DNA from: Okapia johnstoni
Taxonomy: Eukaryota > Chordata > Mammalia > Artiodactyla > Giraffidae
Direction of reading: 5' to 3'
Assembly: GCA_024291935.2 (NCBI GenBank)
Contig: CM044318.1
Span: 81,168,001 to 81,232,000, forward strand
DNA: 64,000 bases
Under the pieces are notes generated by a model that saw nothing but the letters and a program-made list of their open reading frames with translations, ran no database searches and was not told the origin of the DNA. Numbering within the stretch: the first letter of the stretch is position 1; the number at the start of each line of letters is the position of its first letter. The translations under genes were made by a program, and so were the position numbers. Shown piece after piece: positions 30,295 to 41,370 of the stretch.

Positions 30295-30910
30295 AAATGA
30301 CAGGGATGGAAATGGAAACAGTGGCAGATTTTATTTTCTTGGGCTCCAAAATCACTGTGAAGGGTGACTGCAGACGTGAAATTAAAAGACGCTTGTTTCT
30401 TGGAAGAAGAGCTCTGACAGACCTAGACAGCATATCAAAAAGCAGAGACATCACTTTACCAACAAAGGTCCATCTAGTGAAAGCTATGGTTTTTCCAGTA
30501 GTCATGTACAGATGTGAGAGTTGGATAATAAAGAAGGCTGAGTGCCAAAGAACTGACGCTTTTGAACTGTGGTGTTGGAGAAGACTCTTGAGAGTCCCTT
30601 GGATAGCAAGATCAAACCAGTCAATCCTCAAGGAAATCAATCCTGAATATTCATTGGAAGGACTGATGCTGAAGCTAAAACTCCAATACTCGGGCCACCT
30701 GATTAGAAGAGCCACCTCACTGGAAAAGACCCTGATGCTGGAAAAGATTGAGGGCAGGACAAGAAGGGGGCGACAGAGGATGAGACGGTTAGATGGAATC
30801 ACCAATTCACTGGACACGAGTTTGAGCAAACTTGGGGAGATAGTGAAGGACAGGGAAGGCTGGCATGCTGCAGTCCATGGGATTGCAAAGAGTTAGACGC
30901 AACTTAGCAA
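30295..30910 (+). mobile_element. BovB RT C-terminal fragment, frame still open
   Basis: The sense strand reads [13 protein letters not shown], then [31 protein letters not shown] and [14 protein letters not shown] without a stop for about 200 codons to 30896. This is the C-terminal part of the RTE-clade reverse transcriptase beyond the catalytic YADD. One codon is deleted relative to other copies near 30610. It has a (CAA)n-type tail. Confidence 0.92.
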
Positions 30911-31544
30911 CTGAACAACAACAACAAACCCTATCAATCCAGTCCCGACGTGGGAGTAGCCCCCAAACACAAATGTGTGTGGATACATGCACCCTTGAGG
31001 AAGAAAGGAAGAAATATTTAGCCAAGGAAACAGGCTTGAGATTGCTACTTCCGGGAGTGGGTGGTGGTAAAGAAAGGACAAAACTACAACATCACATGCC
31101 AACGATTCCTCTTTTGAAAAAGAGGAGCCAGCATTCCAAAGAAGGTCATTACTAATGTGCTGGATGTCTGAACGATTTCAGGCACACACAGGCCCAACTA
31201 GATTTTTTTCCCCCATCTCATTTGTCACGAACTTGCAAGATGCAAGTGTCTCTTACCATCTGCAAGGCCAGTGAGAGGGGCTGCTCATTGGGTCTTACAG
31301 GGTAAGGGCCATGACCTCATGGGGAGGCAAGGCATTGGGACAGGAAAAAACCTTTGATGTGTGTAGACCCTGAACTTTTCCTTTCTTGCCAACTTATTTC
31401 TCAAACATTGGAAAACAGATATCAAGGTCCTATAAAAGATAGCATTTCATTAAAATGCAGGAGGCCAGGCTTGATGAAGCAAATCGGGGGCTGAATTGGA
31501 CCGAGAGAGGTTCCCATTCAGGTCAGTTTAAAAGCAAAAGCTTC
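30911..31544. other. Unassigned intergenic
   Basis: No recognisable gene or transposon. Confidence 0.5.
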
Positions 31545-31669
31545 TGGGACTTCCCTGGTGATCCAGTGGTTAGGCCACTGCACTTTCACAGCAGGGGACA
31601 CAGGCTCAATTCCTGATCTGGGAACTGGGATCCTGCAAGCCCCATGGTGCAGCCAAAAACTAGAAAAAT
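31545..31669 (+). mobile_element. CHR-type SINE with 15-bp TSD
   Basis: 'gggacttccctggtgatccagtggttagg' to 'gtgcagccaaaaactag'. The flanks AAAAGCAAAAGCTTC (31530-31544) and AAAAGCAAAGGCTTC (31670-31684) differ at one base. Confidence 0.93.
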
Positions 31670-31729
31670 AAAAGCAAAGGCTTCAAGGCGGGCTTTCACA
31701 GAGAGTGGTAAAACTATTTCAGCAAAATG

Positions 31730-31950
31730 ACCTTCAGCCAGGATGCATTAAATAAATTATGGTACCGCCGTGCTGGGGAATACGGTCCCACCCTTCTAAA
31801 GAACCAGAAATATCCATGTACTTACTGAAATGCAACAAGATCTATTGTTAACAAAGATATACCTTTTATGTTTCGCACCTACCTTCTTTTGCATATTTTG
31901 AAATTTGATTGTGAACCTTGTGACTATATAACCAATTAAAAAAACAATTC
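31730..31950 (+). mobile_element. Old L1 fragment
   Basis: 'catt aaataaattatggtacc' and 'ctggggaatac' are the L1 3' UTR 'aaataaattatggtacatcc...ggaatac' motif. It is diverged. Confidence 0.55.
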
Positions 31951-32294
31951 ACTAAAAAATAATAAAATCAATTTAAAAATGACTGGGTTTATTCAAACCG
32001 AAGATATTTGCCAAAATGATCCTTGAGGTTATCTCTGGAATTTTGAAACTATCCCCACATTCTTCTTGGAATGTTTCTTTATTTTTTACAATAGTAAACA
32101 TGTGTCATTTTGATAAATGAAGCTTTTAAAGATTGCTAAATAAAAGACGAGGAGTTTAAGAACACTTCCTAAAGAATATTAGCAAATGAAACAAATGTGG
32201 TATGACTAGTTGGCTAAAAACTACATCAGCTAAACACTGGTAGAATATAGAGATAAAAGGAGAAAAGTTGGAAAATCATGTTTCTAATGTCATA

Positions 32295-32878
32295 AAATCA
32301 CTGCAGATGGTGATTGCAGCCATGAAACTAAAAGACGCATACTCCTTGGAAGGAAGGTTATGACCAACCTAGATAGCATATTTAAAAGCAGAGACATTAC
32401 TTTGCCAACAAAGGTCCGTCTAGTCAAGGCTATGATTTTTCCAGTGGTCATGTATGGATGTGAGAGTTGGACGGTGAAGAAAGCTGGGCACCAAAGAACT
32501 GATGCTTTTGAACTGTGGTGTTGGAGAAGACTCTTGAGACTCCCTTGGACTGCAAGGAGATCCAACCAGTCCATCCTAAAGGAGATCCAGGCCTGGGTGT
32601 TCATTGGAAGGAGTGATGTTGAAGCTGAAACTCCAATACTTTGGCCACCTCATGTGAAGAGTTGACTCATTGGAAAAGACCCTAATGCTGGGAAGGATTG
32701 GGGGCAGGAGGAGAAGGGGACGACAGAGGATGAGATGGTTGGATGGCATCACCGACTCGATGGACATGGGTTTGGGTAAACTCCGGGAGTTGGTGATGGA
32801 CAGGGAGGCCTGGCGTGCTGTGATTCATGGGGTCGCAAAGAGTTGGACACGACTGAGCGACTGAACTGAACTGAACTG
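32295..32878 (+). mobile_element. 5'-truncated BovB with 9-bp TSD
   Basis: A 584-bp 3' portion of BovB, from RT C-terminal sequence to the (ACTGA)n tail, flanked by AATGTCATA at 32286-32294 and 32879-32887. It is a clean RTE insertion without a poly(A) tail. Confidence 0.95.
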
Positions 32879-32887
32879 AATGTCATA

Positions 32888-33379
32888 TACCTAAGAGAGT
32901 ATAGCTTAAGCCTTTTTATGATAAAAGAAATACACATGCATTAAATTAGAAAAATTCAAAGAAATAGAAAAGAAATCACTTATAGATTCTTCTCAAACAC
33001 AAACACTCTTAATATGCTCGTGCATTTCCTCTTAGTCCTTAATTCTAGATTTAGGAATCCTTGGTGTCAGCATAACCACATGACCACTAGTAACCTTGGT
33101 TAGGAGGGAGGGAGAGGGTAAGGTCCGGTCTGGTCTCTACCTCTGGCACCTCTCCTCTGTCTGCAGAAGTGCCTGGCCAGGCTTTTAGGTGGCAGGCTGG
33201 AAAACTCCCTGCTTCAGAGCTTTCCCTTCCCACCTGCTTGGGGATCTAAGTCTGCTCGGTCCTTTGTCTCAAGGCAGTGACAGTATCTGTCAAAATACAG
33301 TCAACTCTGGAAAAATGCAGGTGTTAGGGGCACTGACCCTTCCCACCCCTGTAGTCAAAAGTCCACACATAACTGTGCT
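32888..33379. other. Unassigned intergenic
   Basis: No recognisable gene or transposon. Confidence 0.5.
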
Positions 33380-33604
33380 TGTGTGTGCTTAGTTGCTCGG
33401 TTGTGTCCAACTCTTTGCGACCCTTTGGACTGTAGCCCACCAGGCTTCTCTCCATGGGATTTTTCTGGCAAGAATACTGGAGTAGTTTTCCTTTCTTTCT
33501 CCAGAGGATCTTCTCACCCAGGTATTGAACCCACCTCTCCTGTGTCTCCTGCGTTGCAGGCAGATTCTTTACCTACTTTACCAGCTAAGCCATTGGGGAA
33601 GCCC
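33380..33604 (-). mobile_element. Bov-tA SINE (antisense)
   Basis: 'tgtgcttagttgctcggttgtgtccaac' to 'gctaagccattggggaagccc'. The flanks CCACACATA/CCCACATATA suggest a decayed TSD. Confidence 0.93.
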
Positions 33605-33717
33605 ACATATAAATTTGGACTCCTTCCAAACTTAACTAATAGCCTGCTACTGATCAGAAATCTTACTGATAATATAAACAGCCAATTAACATATATTTTG
33701 TATTTATATGGATTATA

Positions 33718-33991
33718 TGGGCTTCCCAGATGGTGCCGAGGTAAAGAATCTACTTGCCAATGTAGGAGAAACAAGAGGCTAGGATTTGATCCCTGGGTCT
33801 AAAAGACCCCCTGGAGTAAGGAGGAGAAGGGGACGACAGAGGATGAGATGGTTGGATGGCATCACTGACTCGATGGACATGGGTTTGGGTAGACTCCAGG
33901 AGTTGGTGATGGACAGGGAGGCCTGGCGTGCTGCAATTCATGGGGTCGCAAAGAGTCGGACACGACTGAGCGATTGAACTGAACTGAACTG
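33718..33991 (+). mobile_element. Composite element: Bov-tA head joined to BovB 3' end
   Basis: 33718-33819 is a Bov-tA tRNA-like head (GGGCTTCCCAGATGGTGCC to 'gaccccctggagtaa'). At about 33820 it passes directly into the BovB 3' region ('ggaggagaaggggacgacagagg') and ends with the (ACTGA)n tail. The usual Bov-A body is absent between them. Confidence 0.9.
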
Positions 33992-34382
33992 ATACACTAA
34001 CGAATGCCTTGTTATAAAAATTTTAGAGCATGCAGTATGACAGTGACATTCATAATATTAGAAACACTGTTACACGTTTTTTAAAAAACCACTTATCTGA
34101 GACAATAGACTGGTAAATAGTTTCTCCAATTACAAGAGAGGCATACTGCAGGATAATTCTTGAAAAGGTAATTCTTGAAAAGTCAAGCTATAAAATAGTA
34201 AGAAAACTAACACAATATTAATCTTCTATGAAATATCACTTACCTTCTGCCTATGTAAGGATAGACTAGTATCTACATATATGTTATGCATTCATGACCT
34301 AGCTAACTTTTTCTTAATTTTTTTTATATTTCTAGGCTAGGCTGTTTGTCTAAGTTTTTTCAAATGGTCACACAGCTCCAGA
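33992..34382. other. AT-rich unassigned intergenic
   Basis: No recognisable gene. The right end grades into a probable Tigger fragment. Confidence 0.5.
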
Positions 34383-34470
34383 ACAATTGCCAATGTATTT
34401 ATTGAAAAGACTGTGCATGTAAGTAGACTCGTGCAGTTCAAACCCGCGTTATTCAAGGGTCAACCAGGGC
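34383..34470. mobile_element. Probable Tigger-type DNA transposon end
   Basis: 'atttattgaaaagactgtgcatgtaagtagactcgtgcagttcaaacccgcgttattcaagggtcaac' resembles the terminal part of Tigger1/MER-type elements. Confidence 0.5.
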
Positions 34471-34739
34471 AGTCTGTCTGGATAAGACTGCCCGATGAGG
34501 GGAGCCATGTGGTGGTCCTGGGCCTCCCGCGCAGCAGGACCCTGGTCTTGGTCTCCACAGGCTCCTAGGACCCAGCAGAACACCTGGTGCGTGGTGGGGA
34601 CTCAAGAGGGGTGATTGAACCAGGGGCCAGGGTCAGACAGGAAGCCACAGCCCTGGAAACCATGGTCCCCCGGAGCGGCTGCAGGATGCTGGGGGCACAC
34701 CAGCTCTGAAGTGTCTCAGTGCCCACGGTGTTCCGGGCT

Positions 34740-35220
34740 CCTCTGTCAAGCTGGGGCCGGCCCGGGCCCCCAGGGTTGTGAAGCCTGGCCGGTAAATGTG
34801 GGCTGTAGGGACGGGGGACTCCCGGCAAGCCCGCAGGAGTGAGCAGAGCCCCCGTGGGGGCGGGCGTGGGGCGGGGGCCTGAAGGCATGAGGGGGCGCCC
34901 TGTGAGCGCACAGGCTGCCGAGCCTTCCCTCCCAGGGGCCCGGCTAAACGGGGACCATCCTCGGCCTTCCTTGCGGGCGGCTGGGAGATCAAAGAGCGAA
35001 GGCGTGGGAAAGCGCTTCACAGCCTGCAGGAGCAAGGTGGTTTGTCAGCGTCTGCTTTCCTCCCTCCCTCCTCGCCGCTTCCCGCCTCTCCCCCGCGAAG
35101 CCCCTCAGGCCTCGCCCCTCCTGCCTTCAGAGCCGAGGCCTGCGGGCGGGGATGAGGCCTCGCTCAAGCAGCCTGGCCGCGGGCACGGAGCTGAGCACAC
35201 CTACAGGGCCACCTCAGACT
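34740..35220. promoter_or_regulatory. CpG-island-like segment, no gene attached
   Basis: A hand count gives about 32 CpG in 34801-35220 at roughly two-thirds G+C, an observed/expected ratio near 0.65. Nearby intergenic DNA is CpG-poor. GGGGCGGGGG-type Sp1-like boxes occur at 34858-34877. No TATA box, exon or known transcript start is recognisable. The long open frames on both strands come from base composition. Confidence 0.55.
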
Positions 35221-35436
35221 CAAGCTGGCAGTGTCGCTGGGGGTGTTCTTTCTGACCACATGTCAGCCAAGGCTGGGTGGGGGGCGGTGTGCCTGACGAC
35301 CTAGATCACAGAGCCGCCACCCTGGCCTCAGTTTCCCCACGTTTCAGAGACTCCCCTCGAAGGCCCCTCCCCACTCTGCAATTGCTTCTCTTGCCCCGGT
35401 GGCTGCCAGGGCAAATCCCGGGCCGAGGGGAGGAGA

Positions 35437-35451
35437 CCCCCCCCCCCCCCC
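35437..35451. repeat. 15-base C homopolymer
   Basis: An uninterrupted C run between AGGAGA and ATCAGGG, in the GC-rich segment after the CpG-island-like region. Confidence 0.9.
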
Positions 35452-35785
35452 ATCAGGGCCTTCCTGCCCCTCCAGGGGGCACACTGCCTCAGCCCCAGAG
35501 GAGGGATCTGGCCTCATCTCCAGTCTGCAAGGGAGCCTCAGGGACCACCTCCCCACCCTGCTGGTCCAGAACCTCACTGACCCTGCCAGGCAGAGGCCCC
35601 GCCCTGTGCCAGGCTCTGCCTCACCCCTCGACCTGCCCCAGACGTGGGTGGCGCTTCCGGCAGGTTGTGTCATAAGCAGACTCAGAACAGGGTCAGACCT
35701 GCAGAGATTTATTGCAAGGATGAGGGGGAGGAAGCCTGCCGCCTTGAGCACAGAGAGGGGCCGGGAGGAAGGTTGGGTGGCATCT

Positions 35786-36165
35786 TGGTCTGCTCCGGCT
35801 GCCCAGACCAAATGCCATAGACCATGGGCTCAACAGCAGAGTTCTGTTCCCAGTTCTGGAGGCTGCTAGTCCACACTCAGTGTGTTGGCAGTCTGGGTTC
35901 CTTCCGAGCCCCTTCTCCTTAGCTTGCAGGTGGCCCCTTTTTGCTCTGTCCTCACGGGGTTTTTCCTGTGTGTGTGGGTATCTATGTCCTAATCACCTCT
36001 TCTTACGAAGGTACCAGGCAGATCGGATTAGGGTCCAGGTTAACAACCTTATTTTGACTTAATCACCTCTTGAAAGGCCCTGTTGACAAAAAGTCACATT
36101 CTGGGGTACAGGGGTCAGGACTCCAATGTACGGATTTGAGGGGACACACTGAAGCCCATAGAGCT
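35786..36165 (+). repeat. Ancient interspersed repeat, family not assigned
   Basis: 'cagttctggaggctgctagtcc', 'gattagggtccagg', 'aaaaagtcacattctggggtacaggggtcaggactccaa' is a common mammalian repeat layout. The same family recurs at 50589-51030. I am not certain of its name. Confidence 0.65.
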
Positions 36166-36440
36166 CAGGAAAGCCTCGGACCTTGTGCAGCTTTAGAAGA
36201 GGCTGGGCCAGGCTGAAGGGGAGGCCCTGAACCCCAGGGCCTGGGGGAGCCCCATCTCCTGCAGGAATGGGCAGACACGAATTACCCCTCACCTTCTGTG
36301 CTCCGTCACTGGCTGGGAGCAGCTGGGGGAGGTGGGTTCAGAGGGACAGCGCTGGGATGTCGGCCGTCTGGGCCCCCAGCAGCGTGTTCTCTCACAGGAG
36401 GGATGAGCAGCCTATTTCTGCATCATATAAGTGTTTACAC
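36166..36440. other. Unassigned intergenic
   Basis: No feature is recognised. Confidence 0.4.
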
Positions 36441-36810
36441 GACAGAAAAGGAAATATGTATCCTCCAAAACTTCAACATAATCACCACCGAGAAACAACA
36501 CAGGGGTCCATAGTTGGGCGGATGGGTGAATATGGGTGGTATGTTCACACGATAGGGCTGATGCATGCAACAACGTGGATGAATCTGGAAAATGTGTTAT
36601 GCTGAAAGAATCCAGACACAAAAGAGTACATATTACATGATTCCATTAATAGGAAGTCCAAGAAGGCACTAAGGGGTTGAGGGTCAAGGAACTGACTGAG
36701 AGAATTCTCTGCAGCGATGGAAATGTCCTGTATCTTGATTCAGGTTTTAGTTCTACTTTATCAACACTTACTGAACTGTGCTGAAAAGTCTGTGCATTTC
36801 CTAGTTTGTA
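36441..36810 (+). mobile_element. L1M 3' region
   Basis: 'gatgcatgcaacaacgtggatgaatctgg', 'gaatccagacacaaaagagtacatatt' and 'tcctgtatcttgattcagg' are sense L1M 3' phrases. Confidence 0.75.
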
Positions 36811-36821
36811 AAAAAGTTTTT

Positions 36822-37200
36822 AACTTCTTATTTTGTATTGCAGTATAGCCGATTAACCATGTTGTGATAGTTTCAGGTGGACAGCAAAGTGAAAGTGAAA
36901 GTGAAGTCACTCAGTCGTGTCCGACACTTAGCGACCCTATGGACTGCAGCCCACCAGGCTCCTCAGCAGTCCCACAGCAAAGGGACTCACCATATATATA
37001 CACTAATCCATTCTTCTCAAAACTCCCCTCCCATCCAGGCTGCCACATAACATTGAGCCAAGTTCCCTGTGCTATACAGTAGGTCCTTGGTTGGTTATCC
37101 ATTTTAAATGTAGCAGTGTGTATATGTTGCTCCCAAACTCCCGAACTATCCCTTTCCCCCAGTGCCCCTACCCAGCCAGTAACCGTAAGTTCTAAGTCTA
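36822..37200 (-). mobile_element. L1 3' end (antisense), split by Bov-A
   Basis: 'cttattttgtattgcagtatagccgattaacc' and 'aactcccctcccatccaggctgccacataacattgag' belong to reverse-complement artiodactyl L1, interrupted once. Confidence 0.88.
36890..36973 (-). mobile_element. Short Bov-A insertion with 9-bp TSD
   Basis: An 84-bp piece ('gaagtcactcagtcgtgtccgacac' to 'ccaccaggctcctcagcagtccc'), flanked by ACAGCAAAG at 36881-36889 and 36974-36982. It has only the 3' part of the SINE. Confidence 0.93.
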
Positions 37201-37448
37201 ACCATAAGTTTTCTAAGTCTCAACAGTTTGTAAATTTTACCTTAATAAAGAAAAACATCCCCACTGTATAGATGAGGCTCCGAGAGGGAAAAGGTTTGCT
37301 CAATATGCACAGCAGTTGGGCTTGGGTTAGAGCCCCACCTGCCCAGCCCTAGTCCATGCCCATGTGAGACCTGGTGTCTTGTGACTCCCAGAACTGACCC
37401 GCAAGGCTTCTGTGCAGCCACAGAAATTCATGAGTCCCCTTGGGGCAT

Positions 37449-37675
37449 GGAGCTTCCCAGGTGGCACTAGTGGTAGAGAACCTGCCTGCCAACACAGGAG
37501 ATGTAAGGGATGAGGGTATGATCCCTGGGTCGGGAAGATCCCCTGGAGGAGGGCATGGCAACCCTCTCCAGTATTCTTGCCTGGAGAATCCCATGGACAG
37601 AGGAGCCTGGTGGGCTATAGTCCTAGGGTCACAAAGAGTTGGACACGACTGAAGCGACTTGGCATGCACGCACAC
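37449..37675 (+). mobile_element. Bov-tA SINE
   Basis: 'gagcttcccaggtggcactagtggtagag' to 'gttggacacgactgaagcgacttgg'. It pairs in inverted orientation with the next SINE. Confidence 0.95.
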
Positions 37676-37819
37676 CTAGGGTGTGGCTGCTACTCCCCTT
37701 GACAGGTGGGGCCTCAGGCTCCTGGGTGAGGATCCAGTCCCTGTCTGTCAGCAGAGTTTGCCCTAGTCACACTCTGCAGCAGGGTGGGCAGCAGCTTCGG
37801 AAGTGGGGCCTGCCTGCCT

Positions 37820-38033
37820 GTGTGCCTGCTCAGTCCTGTCCGATTCTGCGCGACCTGATGGACTGTAGCCTGCCAGGCTCCTCTGTCCATGGGGGTTCTC
37901 CAGGCAAGAATACTGGAGTGGGTTGTCATTTCCTCCTCCAGGGGATCTTCCCCACCCAGGGACTGAACTGGAATCCCCTGCATCTCCTGAATTACAGGCA
38001 GATTCTTTACTATTGAGCCATTGGGGAAGCCCT
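37820..38033 (-). mobile_element. Bov-tA SINE (antisense)
   Basis: 'tgctcagtcctgtccgattctgcgcgacc' to 'tgagccattggggaagccc'. Confidence 0.95.
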
Positions 38034-39044
38034 TGGAAGTGCGGACCCAGCCCCAAACAGGCCCTGGTTTTAGTTAGGCCTGGGCCAGGCTAGTGGAAGC
38101 CACAGATGAGGCCTCTCCAAGGCTCTGGGGAGCTTGGTGGGCAATCAATCAAGCCTAAATCTTAGCTTCACCCCTCATTACCAGCTGAGTATCCTGGCCC
38201 AACAATTCTGAGCCTATTTGCTCAGGAGTAGACTGGCAGTAAAAAAAGAGAAAAAAAGAGGAAGATAAAAGGAGAACACATGTAAAGCACCTGAGACAGA
38301 GGAGGCTCTTGACAACATCATTTCTTTCATCTCTCCTAATCGTGTCACTCATTCATTTATTCACTCAGTTAGTCATTCAACAAACATTTATTGAGTCCCT
38401 GTCACAGCCTAGTAAACAAATTATTAGAATTACTAGTTTTGTAATACATTTTAATACCTGGTTAGGTTAGTTCTGCCCTCCTAATACTTCCTTCTCTGAA
38501 TTTTCCAGACTATTCTTGAATGTTTATTTATAGAAACCTCAGAAGCAGTTTGTGTAACTTAAAAAAAATTAGCATATAGAATGATTATGTGCATAATATA
38601 GGTAGGGTTTCCATCAGTGAGAAAAAGGTGGAGAGTTTAGTAAACAATATTGAAAAAATTAGGTAGCCAAAAAAAAAATTCAAGAAGGGAAAAGATTTTA
38701 AATGTCAAAAAATAAAACCACAAAAATATTAGAACATTTTTCAAGGGGGGAAAAACTTTCTAGACATGACACAGAAACCATAAAGGAAAAGCTAATCAAT
38801 GCATCCATGTAAAAATGAAACAATTTTTTGGCCTTAAAACTTACCAGAAACAAAAATCAGAGACAAATGACAGAAAAAAAGTATTTGTAGCATGTATGAC
38901 AAAAGTCCATTTCCTCTAATGTGTGAAAGAATTCCTAGAAATCTTTATGTAAAAGACAAAAATTCAATTAAAAAAAATCAATGTACAATACATGAGCGGA
39001 AAGTTTACAGTAAAAAGAATAAAAATACCTTTTTAAAACAAACT
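38034..39044. other. Unassigned intergenic with L2/MIR-like patch
   Basis: 'cattcatttattcactcagttagtcattcaacaaacatttattgagtccc' near 38348-38400 is an old LINE/SINE-type motif. The rest is AT-rich and unassigned. Confidence 0.45.
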
Positions 39045-39155
39045 CAAGACTTCCCTGGCAGTTCAGTGGTTAAGGATCTGTGTTTTGTAGGGGCCACAGG
39101 TTCAATCCCTGGGGGAAAGTAATATCCCACATGCTGTGTGCATGGGAAAAAAAAT
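39045..39155 (+). mobile_element. CHR-type SINE
   Basis: 'caagacttccctggcagttcagtggttaagg', 'caggttcaatccctggggg' and an A-rich end. Confidence 0.88.
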
Positions 39156-39164
39156 TAATTAAAA

Positions 39165-40080
39165 AATTACAGAGTCTTATCTTGAGATAATTGTAGTCTT
39201 GCAGAAGAGTTGCAAAGATAATACAGTTTGCATGTACTCTTCACCCAAATTCCTCTAATATTAACATCTTACATAACCATAGTACAGTTATCAAAACTAA
39301 GAGTTAACTTTGGTACAATACTATATCTGTACAGTACAATACTGTACTCTGTATTAACTGAATACAGAGTTTATTTGTGTTTCATTACTTTTTCCACTAA
39401 TGTCCTTTTTTTTGATCCAATTCCGGACCCCTCTTTGCGTTTAGTTGTCATGTCTCTCTAGTTTCTTCCCATCTGTGACAATTCTTCAGTCTTTCCTTGT
39501 CTTCCATGCCCTGGGCATGTATGGATGTGAGAGCTGGGCCATAAAGAAAGCTGAGCACCAAAGAATTGATGCTTTTGAACTGTGGTGTTGGAGAAGACTC
39601 CTGCGAGTTGCTTGGACTACAAGGAGATACAACCAGTACCACCCTAAAGGAAATCAGTCCTGAATATTCATTGGAAGGACTGATGTTGAAGCTGAAACTC
39701 CAATACTTTGGCCACCTGATGTGAAGAACTGATTCATTTGAAAAGACCCTGATTTCTGGGAAATATTGAAGGTGGGAGGAGAAAGGGATGACAGAGGATG
39801 AGACGGTTGGGTGGCATCACCAACTCAATGGACATGAGTTTGGGTAAACTCTGGGAGTTGATGATGAACAGGGAGGCCTGGTTTGCTGCAGTCCATGGGG
39901 TCGCAAAGAGTCGGGCACAACTGAGCAACTGAAATGAACTGAACTGGACACTTTAAAAGAGTACTGACTAGATATTTTGTAGAATGTCCCTCCATTTGGT
40001 TTGTCTGGTATTTCCCCCTGATTAGACTGAAGAGTGAGGTACCTTCTCGGTGCAACATCAGGACTCCATGATGTTGATAT
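39165..40080. mobile_element. Old L1M sequence split by BovB
   Basis: 'agttgtcatgtctctctagtttcttcccatctg' and, beyond the insertion, 'agatattttgtagaatgtccctccatttggtttgtctgg' are L1M-type phrases continuous across 39515-39945. Confidence 0.6.
39515..39945 (+). mobile_element. 5'-truncated BovB, ACTGA-type tail
   Basis: 'gcatgtatggatgtgagagctgggcc' to 'gcaactgaaatgaactgaactgg'. Sense orientation. Confidence 0.93.
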
Positions 40081-40276
40081 ATTAACCTTGAATGCTTGGC
40101 TAAAGAGGTATCTGCTGTTTCATCACTGTAAAGTTACTATTTTCCCTTCTGAAGTTATTATTTTGGGTGAGATATTTTTGAGACTATGTAAATATCCTAT
40201 TTGCTCTTAAACTTTTACCCACTAATTTCAACATCTATCAGTGAATTTTACCTGTAGCAGTTATTACTGTGATGTT

Positions 40277-40457
40277 GGGTTTTTTATTATTTATTTGGCT
40301 GCTTCAGGTCTTTGTTTCAGCATGGTAACTGTTAGTTGTGGCATGCAAATTCTTAGTTGTGGCATGTGGGATCTAGTTTCCTGACCAGGGGTCTTACCCC
40401 GGCCCCCCGGATTGGTAGCATAGAGTCTTACCTACCTGACTTCCAGGGAAGCCCCAT
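40277..40457 (-). mobile_element. CHR-type SINE (antisense) with 9-bp TSD
   Basis: 'ttatttggctgcttcaggtc', 'tgtggcatgtgggatctagtttcctgacc', 'gacttccagggaagcccc'. The flanks are TGTGATGTT at 40268-40276 and 40458-40466. Confidence 0.93.
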
Positions 40458-40689
40458 TGTGATGTTTCAATGCTGATCACCTGTTATCAGTCTCCCATTC
40501 CTTCAACATTTATTGATTGAGATTCTTCTGTAAGGAAGAGTTGTCACCTCTCTTCCCCTTATTCAGTTAATCATTTTTATGAATATGGACTCCTGGCTAT
40601 TTCAGTCTTTTAATTATAATCCGTTATTACCTAGTTTATTGCTCATGTTGTTCCCAAATATTAAACACAAAAACATGTTTCAAAAGCTT

Positions 40690-41370
40690 CAATTTGGGAA
40701 ATGAAAATTAAAACACAATGGGATGTAGTGCTTTTCCCCATTAGACTAAGATGAAAAAGCTCACTGATACAGCATATTAATGAGATTAAGGGAAATGGCA
40801 CTCAAATCAAGGTGGGATTGTAGACTTTACCATCTCTATGGAGGGCAGTCTAGCAAAACCAATTAGAATTAAAGTGCATATATCCTTAGACTGAGCAATT
40901 TAACTTCCAGAAATTTTTCTAGAGATATTCTCTTACGTGGGAAATTATGAAGGTGTGTGTTCTTAGTTGTTCAGTCGCATCTGACTCTTTGCAAACCTTT
41001 GGACTGTAGCCCACCAGGCTCCTCTGGGATTTTTCAGGCAAGGATACTGGAGTAGATTGCCATTTCCTCCTCCAGGGGATCTTTCCCACCCAGGGATGGA
41101 ACCCGCATCTCCTGTTTCTCCTGCATTACAGGGAGATTCTTTACCCGCTGAGCCATGTGGTATTAGCAACATTGCTTATAATATCAAAAGATTGGAAGCT
41201 GCAGAAATGTCAGTCATTAGAAGACTGTTAGGTAATTATGAGCTCTCCAATTGGGGAGCACCATGTGGCACTTATAATAAGGCAGATTTTTGAGTACTGA
41301 CGTTAGGGGTGATCCTCAAGCAGGGAGGTTAAATGAAAAGTTAAGATTTGAAATGCATATATAGACTACT
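40690..41370 (+). mobile_element. Old L1 ORF2/3' region, split by Bov-tA
   Basis: 'gggattgtagactttacc', 'gactgagcaatttaacttccagaaattttt' and 'gcaacattgcttataatatcaaaagattggaag' follow sense L1 order on both sides of the SINE. Confidence 0.75.
40955..41157 (-). mobile_element. Bov-tA SINE (antisense)
   Basis: 'ttagttgttcagtcgcatctgactc' to 'ctttacccgctgagccatg'. The opposite edge is slightly truncated. Confidence 0.93.

Noticed and set aside
30048..30896. 282-codon open frame as a novel gene
   Set aside because: From 30295 it is BovB RT C-terminus. The upstream part is chance-open GC-rich DNA.
34565..35869. Overlapping 119-156-codon frames on both strands as GC-rich genes
   Set aside because: Opposite strands are open at once, with proline/arginine/glycine-rich compositions and no domains. 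This is expected from high G+C.
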